Shown here one piece after another: positions 1 through 4,234 of a stretch of 5,429 bases of DNA (within the stretch, counting starts at the first letter, position 1; each line of letters opens with the position of its first letter). The notes under the pieces are model-generated. The model did not search any database, had not been told where the DNA came from, and was given only the letters and a program-made list of their open reading frames with translations. The stretch is from the NCBI GenBank assembly GCA_003159055.1, contig PMLH01000604.1:11654-17082 (forward strand). The letters run 5' to 3'. The translations under genes and the position numbers were made by a program. Source of the DNA: Myxococcales bacterium. Lineage in GTDB: Bacteria > Myxococcota > Polyangia > Fen-1088.

Positions 1-164
1 GGGCTGCTGTAGTCGACGGTGACCTCGGTAAGCCCGATTACTTGGGACACCTTGGCCGACGGGCTGGGTCGCGGCAGATCGAGCTGGGCCGACGCGCCGG
101 ATGAGGACAGCGACAGCGTCGCAGCGGCGACGAGGGAAACAGTGAATGGTAGGACCTTGGACAT
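1..164 (-). CDS. DUF2911-family exported protein, N-terminal part (cut by window edge)
   Basis: Only the first 54 codons are in the window; the gene runs off the left edge. The ATG is at 164-162 on the minus strand and is preceded by a strong Shine-Dalgarno stretch (AAAGGAG, plus-strand 180-174) about 9 bases away, which fixes the start. Residues 1-26 look like a Sec signal peptide: a lysine at position 3, a hydrophobic/alanine-rich core, and an ASA|Q cleavage site after residue 26. The mature part starts QLDLPRPSPSAKVSQ and continues VIGLTEVTVDYSSP. This matches the remembered start of DUF2911 proteins (a PxPSP-K-VSQ-xGLT-VTV-YSxP pattern), a family of exported proteins of unknown biochemical role. 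It is transcribed divergently from the kinase gene. Family assignment rests on this short N-terminal motif only; nothing can be said about the rest of the protein. Confidence 0.8.
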   Translation of the reverse strand, partial: MSKVLPFTVSLVAAATLSLSSSGASAQLDLPRPSPSAKVSQVIGLTEVTVDYSS

Positions 165-349
165 GAAACCACTCTCCTTTTTCTTGGCCGTCGCCTTGAG
201 CACGGCGCGGCCCTTTGGTACTTAGCACGGCCCTTCGCACATGCACGCCCGGCTCATGCGAGAAGAAGCCCAGCGTTCGCGGTATGGATTTCGCGTTTCA
301 TTGGCACGCGGTCTGCGAGCGCGTGGCGTGCAATTGGTAGTACGATGGC
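165..349. promoter_or_regulatory. Divergent intergenic region between DUF2911 gene and kinase gene
   Basis: These 185 bases must hold the promoters of two divergent genes. The minus-strand RBS lies at 174-180. I see no good -35/-10 pair for the leftward gene. For the rightward gene, TACGAT at 341-346 is a possible -10 (4 of 6 consensus bases) but has no matching -35 at normal spacing. There is an imperfect direct repeat of AGCACGGC...GGCCCTT around 199-215 and 224-235. A weak inverted repeat (GCACGC at 304-309, GCGTGC at 326-331) lies just upstream of the kinase start. No RNA gene or convincing small ORF was seen. Confidence 0.4.
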
Positions 350-1870
350 TTGGTGTCTTCGTCGCTCGCGCTTCGGTTTCTTTGTCCGGCTTGTCAGACG
401 CCGCTGCCCAAGCTTTCGGGTGGGGCGGCTTCCTTGCATTGCCCGGCGTGCTTGGTGGAAGTCGACGCGGCTCGTTTGGAAACGCTGGTCGGTAAGCCGC
501 GCTTCGTGGCCGAGCGGAGCTGGGCGGGCGTCGAGGTCGACGGCATCCTGATCGACGACGTCATCGGCGCGGGCGGCATGGGGACGGTGTACCGGGCGCG
601 CTCGCTCCGCGATGGCCAGCTGCTGGCGGTGAAGTTCCTGTCGCCAAGTCTCGCCGCCGAACCGGAGTTGGTGGCGCGGTTTTCGCGCGAGGTGGCCTTG
701 CTGGAAAAGCTCGACCACGTCGGCATCGTCAAGGTGAAGGCGCACGGCCAAGCGCAGGGGGTGCCGTGGTTTGCGATGGACTTGGTCGACGGTCCGACCT
801 TGGCGGCACGGCTTGGCAAGGGGCCGCTGGGCCTGGCCGAGGCGCAGGCGATCTTTTCCGGTCTGCTCGATGCGCTGGCGCATGCGCATGCGCGCGGCGT
901 GGTCCATCGCGATCTCAAACCGGCGAATGTCTTGTTGGCGGCCGACGGGGCGCGCCTGGCGGATTTCGGCATTGCCCGTCTCGACTTTCAGGCCAACACC
1001 GGCAAGACGCAGCTCACGCGCACGGCCGCCATTCTAGGCACTTTCCCCTACATGTCGCCCGAGCAGCGCGCGGGGCGCTCGGTAGACGCGCGCAGCGATC
1101 TGTACTCGGTCGGCGTGATGCTTTACGAGGCTCTCGCCGGTGAGCGGCCGGAAGGCGCATTTTCATCGCTTCATCGGCTGCGCGCGGAGGTACCGAGTCG
1201 GCTCGACCACCTCGTGTTGCGCCTGCTGCAGCCCGACCCAGACGCGCGCATCGCTTCGGCAATGGACGCCAAACGGGGCCTTGCGCGTGCTTGTGCGCGA
1301 TCGGTTCGCAAGCCGATGGCGTGGGCCGCCACCGGCGTCGTAGCGTCGGCGCTTGTGGTTGCAACTCTGCTGGCTGGGCGTGACAAGCCGGCGGTGACGA
1401 AGGTGGCGATTCCGCCACCGAGCGTGGCCGAGCCAAATGCCACGCCCGAGATGCCTGCGCCGGCGGCGCAAGCGGTGCCCAAACAGCAGGCCGCGCCGCC
1501 CGAGTTCGTGGACCTCCCGAAAAGCAAGATGCTCCGAGACAAATCGGCGCGAAGCTCCGGCGGGAACGCGAAGACCGCAGATCTGTTCAAGCTCAAGTCC
1601 AAGATGATGGGTAGCAAGCTCGACCAGGACGAGCCATTTCTCGATTCCAATAACGTCGGTACAGTTCCGCTGCAGCAAGCGCCAGCACAAGCATCGCAGC
1701 AGGCGATTCCGTTGCTCCAGCCTTCGCGGAAGGTGCAACCGAGCGGCGCGAAAGCGGCACCGGTCCAATCAACCAGCGCCAAGACCTCGGGCAAGAAATC
1801 GTGGGGTAAGGGTGGGGGCGGCAAGGACTTCCGCGGCGACGATTTCGACGCTGGACAGGTCAAGAAATAG
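350..1870 (+). CDS. Membrane Ser/Thr protein kinase with N-terminal zinc ribbon
   Basis: Eukaryotic-like (Hanks-type) kinase predicted to phosphorylate Ser/Thr in partner proteins at the inner membrane. Residues 12-34 carry two CPxC knuckles (C12/C15 and C31/C34), a probable zinc ribbon. The kinase domain spans about 66-315: glycine loop GAGGMGTVY (73-81), ATP lysine K95, helix-C glutamate E114, catalytic loop HRDLKPAN (186-193), DFG (205-207), SPE in the APE position (236-238), D250 and the late conserved R300. All catalytic residues are present, so it should be active. One membrane helix follows (about 323-342), then a 160-residue tail rich in Pro, Ala, Gln and Lys, ending in a Gly/Lys stretch and predicted to lie outside the cytoplasm. 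The tail has no PASTA repeats or sensor fold that I recognise. The start must be TTG 350 or GTG 353, since a TAG at 338-340 closes the frame and no in-frame ATG precedes the zinc ribbon; neither start has a clear RBS. Two response-regulator genes follow. Confidence 0.93.
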   Translation: MVSSSLALRFLCPACQTPLPKLSGGAASLHCPACLVEVDAARLETLVGKPRFVAERSWAGVEVDGILIDDVIGAGGMGTVYRARSLRDGQLLAVKFLSPSLAAEPELVARFSREVALLEKLDHVGIVKVKAHGQAQGVPWFAMDLVDGPTLAARLGKGPLGLAEAQAIFSGLLDALAHAHARGVVHRDLKPANVLLAADGARLADFGIARLDFQANTGKTQLTRTAAILGTFPYMSPEQRAGRSVDARSDLYSVGVMLYEALAGERPEGAFSSLHRLRAEVPSRLDHLVLRLLQPDPDARIASAMDAKRGLARACARSVRKPMAWAATGVVASALVVATLLAGRDKPAVTKVAIPPPSVAEPNATPEMPAPAAQAVPKQQAAPPEFVDLPKSKMLRDKSARSSGGNAKTADLFKLKSKMMGSKLDQDEPFLDSNNVGTVPLQQAPAQASQQAIPLLQPSRKVQPSGAKAAPVQSTSAKTSGKKSWGKGGGGKDFRGDDFDAGQVKK

Positions 1871-1910
1871 ACTGTCTGCAACTGAGCCACGCCGGAGACT
1901 GACGCGCGAG

Positions 1911-1926
1911 CTGTATCGAAATACAG
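1911..1926. promoter_or_regulatory. Perfect 16-base palindromic site, CTGT-N8-ACAG
   Basis: The sequence CTGTATCGAAATACAG has two perfect 6-base arms (CTGTAT/ATACAG) around CGAA. It is 40 bases past the kinase stop. It fits the CTGT-N8-ACAG layout of the LexA box of gamma- and beta-proteobacteria, and is AT-rich for this DNA, as operators often are. Deltaproteobacteria/myxobacteria are known for different LexA boxes, so a LexA role is doubtful; another dimeric repressor or plain chance is possible. It has no T-run after it, so it is not an intrinsic terminator. Confidence 0.35.
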
Positions 1927-2078
1927 AATTGTCCCGATACCGGACCTTTCGGCGGTGGCATCTACTGCCGGCGCCCCGGTGGAACAGGGAGCGGCGAACG
2001 GAGCCAGGCGATCGAATCCACCGGTGTACGAACGAGTGAAAATCGGCCCGGCTCTCCGTGGGCGAGGGGGGAAAGGCG

Positions 2079-2126
2079 ATCGGGTAGGCGAGAGGCAGAC
2101 ACGCGCTAGCCTCTCGCCTACCCGAT
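2079..2126. repeat. Long perfect stem-loop (18-bp arms, 12-base loop)
   Basis: The left arm ATCGGGTAGGCGAGAGGC (2079-2096) and right arm GCCTCTCGCCTACCCGAT (2109-2126) are exact reverse complements, separated by 12 bases. Such a stem would be very stable in RNA. It ends 24 bases before the receiver gene's ATG, just ahead of the RBS. There is no T-tract after it, so a classical Rho-independent terminator is not supported on the plus strand. Alternatives are a 5'-leader regulatory hairpin, an mRNA stabilising or Rho-related 3' end for the kinase transcript, a large DNA operator, or one copy of a dispersed palindromic repeat. No second copy is seen in this window. Confidence 0.8.
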
Positions 2127-2139
2127 GGACGGGATCTGC

Positions 2140-2148
2140 AGGAGGAGG
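2140..2148 (+). promoter_or_regulatory. Strong ribosome binding site of the receiver gene
   Basis: AGGAGGAGG contains two overlapping AGGAGG cores. The upstream core is 5 bases from ATG 2151, and the downstream core is 5 bases from ATG 2154. Either of the two tandem ATGs could therefore be used; the protein differs by one methionine. Confidence 0.8.
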
Positions 2149-2150
2149 AC

Positions 2151-2663
2151 ATGATGAGCGGAAAACAAGGGATCGCAGGTGGCGTGGCGGCGGGAGGCCC
2201 GACGCAACAAACTCGGGTGGTCGGGAGTTGGCCGTCGTCAAACGAAGACGGCGCGGCGGCGGAAGGGCACCGTATTCATGCTGGTACGCTGCAGCTCCCG
2301 CACGGATCGCGTATCCTCCTTGTCATCGACAACCCGGACTTCGGCGACTGGCTGCTGGACGAATTCAAGTATGTCGGCTGCGCGGTGGCCCTGGCCAACC
2401 GCGGCCAGGATGCCCTGCCATTGCTCCGAGCGGGACTGGTGGATGTGGTGATCTCCGAAATGGGACTCCGCGACCTGCCTGGCATGGATCTGTTGCGCGA
2501 GATCCAGGGACTGGCCACGATGCCCAAGGTCATCCTAACCACAAGTCACCACTCCGATTTCTTGGCCGCACGCGCGATCGAAAAGGGTGCGTGCACGGTC
2601 CTCTGCAAGCCGTTTTCCGTGGAGCAACTCTTCGCGGCGATTGCGCGCTCGCTTGGCAACTGA
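2151..2663 (+). CDS. Stand-alone response-regulator receiver with Glu at the phosphorylation site
   Basis: A 170-residue protein. Residues 1-50 are low-complexity (Gly/Ala rich) and look disordered; residues 54-167 form a CheY-like receiver with no output domain. Core strands are visible: RILLVIDNPDF (54-64), VDVVISEMGLRDLPGMDLL (97-115), PKVILTTS (125-132) and VLCKPFS (150-156). The conserved switch Thr/Ser (about T130/T131) and K153-P154 are kept. The residue in the phospho-acceptor position is E103 instead of Asp (codon GAA 2457-2459), and the acidic pair before NPD reads I59-D60 instead of D-D. It is thus a pseudo-receiver that probably cannot be phosphorylated normally and may mimic the phosphorylated state or act only through protein contacts. 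It is 61 bases upstream of a second regulator with the same substitution. No histidine kinase is nearby; the closest kinase is the Ser/Thr kinase upstream. Confidence 0.9.
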   Translation: MMSGKQGIAGGVAAGGPTQQTRVVGSWPSSNEDGAAAEGHRIHAGTLQLPHGSRILLVIDNPDFGDWLLDEFKYVGCAVALANRGQDALPLLRAGLVDVVISEMGLRDLPGMDLLREIQGLATMPKVILTTSHHSDFLAARAIEKGACTVLCKPFSVEQLFAAIARSLGN

Positions 2664-2667
2664 CTCT

Positions 2668-2696
2668 TTGACAATTCCCACCCACCAGACCAATCT
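2668..2696 (+). promoter_or_regulatory. Possible sigma-70-type promoter of the LuxR-type regulator
   Basis: An exact TTGACA -35 hexamer lies at 2668-2673, right after the receiver gene's stop. At 17 bases spacing the -10 position holds CAATCT (2691-2696), a poor match that keeps only the second A and final T. Transcription would start near 2703, leaving a short leader that includes the RBS. The -35 is exact but the -10 is weak, so this is tentative; co-transcription with the upstream receiver gene is as likely. Confidence 0.3.
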
Positions 2697-2724
2697 GCAG
2701 CCTGTCTAGCTACGAGGTGCGTCC

Positions 2725-3444
2725 ATGCGGGTGCTGTTGGTTGATGGCGAGCGGCTGTTCAGGGAGAGTCTATGCGCCTTGTTGCGCACTCACGATGAAG
2801 TGGACGTCGTGGGCCAGGCGGGCAGCGCCCGCGAAGCCTACGAATTGGTGAGACGTCTGCGCCCTGACCTGGTGGTGACAGAGTTGCTGCTCCCGGGCGC
2901 GGATGGCATCGCGGCGACGCGCGAGATCCAAAGATTGCGGCGCGAGTGCAAGGTTCTCGTTCTCACTGGCTGCAAAGAGAGCCAGCGCCTGCAAACCGCG
3001 TGGCTTTCCGGGATCGATGCCTGCGTGACCAAGGATGAGTCCGCGGACACGCTGCTTGCAGCCATCACCAGTCTGGCGAAGGGCCGTCGATTCCTCTCGC
3101 CGGCTGTGCGCAGGACCGGCTCGGAGCTTCGGGCCATCGACAACGGTCACCCCGGTCGCGGCAATCTGGCTCAGCTGTCTCCGCGCGAACGCGAGGTCTT
3201 TGACCTCGTGGTCCGTGGCTTCACCACAAAAGAGGTGGCGCGCGAGTTGTGCATTAGTATCAAGACCGTGGAAACCCACAGAACGCATATCAACGAGAAG
3301 CTCGTCGCCCACTGCAGCGCAGATCTGGTCCGCTATGCTTTTCGGCACGGCCTATGTCCGTCCTTGACGGCCAGCCTAGCGAGCGACCGAGCGGGTGCGG
3401 AATACGAAACCAACCGGGGGGGAAAGCAGCAGCCGGTCGGCTAG
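2725..3444 (+). CDS. NarL/LuxR-type DNA-binding response regulator with Glu at the phosphorylation site
   Basis: A 239-residue transcription regulator. The receiver (1-118) starts MRVLLVDGERLFRESL and includes PDLVVTELLLPGADG (47-61), KVLVLTG (76-82) and CVTKDES (100-106), so the switch T81 and K103 are kept. E53 (GAG 2881-2883) replaces the phospho-accepting Asp, and the acidic pair is D7-G8 instead of D-D. The LuxR-type HTH is at about 149-210: LSPREREVFDLVVRG (151-165), then TTKEVARELCISIKTVETHRTHINEKL (167-193), with the usual KTVETH recognition helix. The HTH looks intact and should bind DNA. The tail after 211 is variable. ATG 2725 has GAGG (2714-2717) seven bases upstream. Expected control by phosphorylation is doubtful; the protein may dimerise and bind constitutively, or respond to another signal. 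Its targets are unknown; the adjacent TPR/xylanase unit is a natural candidate. Confidence 0.92.
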   Translation: MRVLLVDGERLFRESLCALLRTHDEVDVVGQAGSAREAYELVRRLRPDLVVTELLLPGADGIAATREIQRLRRECKVLVLTGCKESQRLQTAWLSGIDACVTKDESADTLLAAITSLAKGRRFLSPAVRRTGSELRAIDNGHPGRGNLAQLSPREREVFDLVVRGFTTKEVARELCISIKTVETHRTHINEKLVAHCSADLVRYAFRHGLCPSLTASLASDRAGAEYETNRGGKQQPVG

Positions 3445-3556
3445 GAGTCGTCGAACAGCGAGCTCTCGTTCGGCACGGCTTGGCGAAGGCCATCTCTGGT
3501 TGCGAAAGACCGTGGTTGTGCCCGGTCCATGCATTCCCCGCGCGTCAACATGATGA

Positions 3557-3565
3557 TGATATAAT
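3557..3565 (+). promoter_or_regulatory. Exact extended -10 promoter element (TGATATAAT)
   Basis: TGATATAAT is a perfect extended -10 (TGn + TATAAT), striking in this GC-rich DNA, in the gap between the regulator and the TPR gene. No good -35 is seen at 16-18 bases upstream (3537-3542 is CCCGCG), consistent with the extended -10 type, which can work without one. The predicted start of transcription is near 3572, only about four bases before ATG 3576, so the transcript would be nearly leaderless. Confidence 0.5.
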
Positions 3566-3575
3566 CCAGGCTGCC

Positions 3576-4232
3576 ATGCGTAGCCTCGCGCTATTCGCGC
3601 TGCTGTTCTTCCTTTCTGCGAACGTCAGGGCGGCCAATCCGCCAAGTGACGAGGTCAAAGCGCAGGTGCGCAAGGCGACCGGAGAATACAACCTCGGCCA
3701 GTACCTCGACGCCGCACGGGACTATGAAGCTGCCTACCTGCAGACGCTCGACGCCAATTTGCTCTTCAACGTCGCCCAAGCGTACCGGCTTGCAGGCGAG
3801 ACCGACAAGGGCATCACGGCATACCGTTCGTACCTTCGTTCAAATCCACGCGGTGATCAGCGTGCCCTGGCCGAGACCAAGCTGCGCGAGCTTGAGGAAA
3901 AACGGGCCTCCGCTCCGGTTGCCCCGACCGTTCCGGTGGCGCCGGCCACAGCACCCGCGCCGGCCGTGACGCCGCCGCACGCCCCGTCAACAGGTCCTGC
4001 GCCGATCCAGAGCACGACGATGGTCGCCGCCCCGCGATCCAACCAAACCAACGTGCTCATCGCGGCGCCTTCGTCCGAACCGCCGAAGTCCGACCCTTTC
4101 TACAAGCATTGGCCGTTCTGGGTGGCGACCGGTGTGGTTGTCGCCGGCGGCGTGGTTGCCGTTGTCCTGCTTAGCAGCCGTGGAGACAATCTGAAGATGC
4201 CCAGCGCCACGCTCGGCACGAAGGAGTTCTAG
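3576..4232 (+). CDS. Exported TPR protein with Pro/Ala-rich linker and C-terminal membrane helix
   Basis: A 218-residue protein of no recognised specific function. Residues 1-19 form a signal peptide (MRSLALFALLFFLSANVRA|AN). Residues 27-107 are TPR-like: GEYNLGQYLDAARDYEAAY (36-54), LLFNVAQAYRLAGETDKGITAYRSYL (62-87), then a charged helix ALAETKLRELEEKR. A Pro/Ala/Val/Thr linker follows (about 112-172). A hydrophobic helix (about 180-199, after HWPFW) ends in a short polar tail. The TPR part should therefore be outside the cytoplasm, anchored by the C-terminal helix, and likely binds other proteins. The frame is open further upstream (to an ATG at 3354), but that extension overlaps the regulator gene and would bury the signal peptide; ATG 3576 is chosen because the signal peptide begins there and a promoter lies just before it. 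A weak AGG at 3568-3570 is the only RBS. Its last codons contain the RBS of the next gene. Confidence 0.85.
   Translation: MRSLALFALLFFLSANVRAANPPSDEVKAQVRKATGEYNLGQYLDAARDYEAAYLQTLDANLLFNVAQAYRLAGETDKGITAYRSYLRSNPRGDQRALAETKLRELEEKRASAPVAPTVPVAPATAPAPAVTPPHAPSTGPAPIQSTTMVAAPRSNQTNVLIAAPSSEPPKSDPFYKHWPFWVATGVVVAGGVVAVVLLSSRGDNLKMPSATLGTKEF
4221..4226 (+). promoter_or_regulatory. RBS that fixes the TTG start of the xylanase lipoprotein
   Basis: AAGGAG lies inside the last codons of the TPR gene, eight bases before TTG 4235. The strong match and spacing support a TTG start two bases after the TPR stop, and suggest translational coupling of the two genes. Confidence 0.75.
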
Positions 4233-4234
4233 CC

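Larger units (their letters stand above)
1871..2150. other. Intergenic region with two palindromes
   Basis: The 280 bases between the kinase stop and the next start hold no credible gene; open frames crossing them on either strand look like out-of-frame shadows with Arg/Pro/Ser-rich translations. Two structured elements are listed separately: the CTGT-N8-ACAG palindrome at 1911-1926 and the long stem-loop at 2079-2126. The last 12 bases carry the ribosome binding site of the next gene. The length and the palindromes suggest that the regulator gene has its own promoter rather than being strictly co-transcribed with the kinase, but I could not identify a consensus promoter. Confidence 0.5.

Noticed and set aside
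345..551. ATG at 345 as start of the kinase
   Set aside because: It is in another frame and gives an Arg-rich 68-residue peptide; the zinc ribbon and kinase are in the frame starting at TTG 350/GTG 353.
254..907. 217-codon minus-strand frame
   Set aside because: It is fully opposite the kinase catalytic domain, whose motifs are unambiguous; the translation is His/Arg-rich without any motif.
1171..2241. 356-codon open frame on the minus strand
   Set aside because: It lies opposite the 3' half of the intact kinase gene and runs through the palindromic intergenic region. The translation is Arg/Ser/Pro/Ala-rich with no motif, typical of a shadow in high-GC DNA.
3452..3472. Terminator after the LuxR-type regulator (CGAAC...GTTCG)
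   Set aside because: Only 5-bp arms around an 11-base centre and no T-run; too weak to call.
3354..3575. Upstream extension of the TPR protein to ATG 3354
   Set aside because: It overlaps the response-regulator gene by about 90 bases, would place the signal peptide in the interior at residue 75, and crosses the promoter element at 3557-3565.
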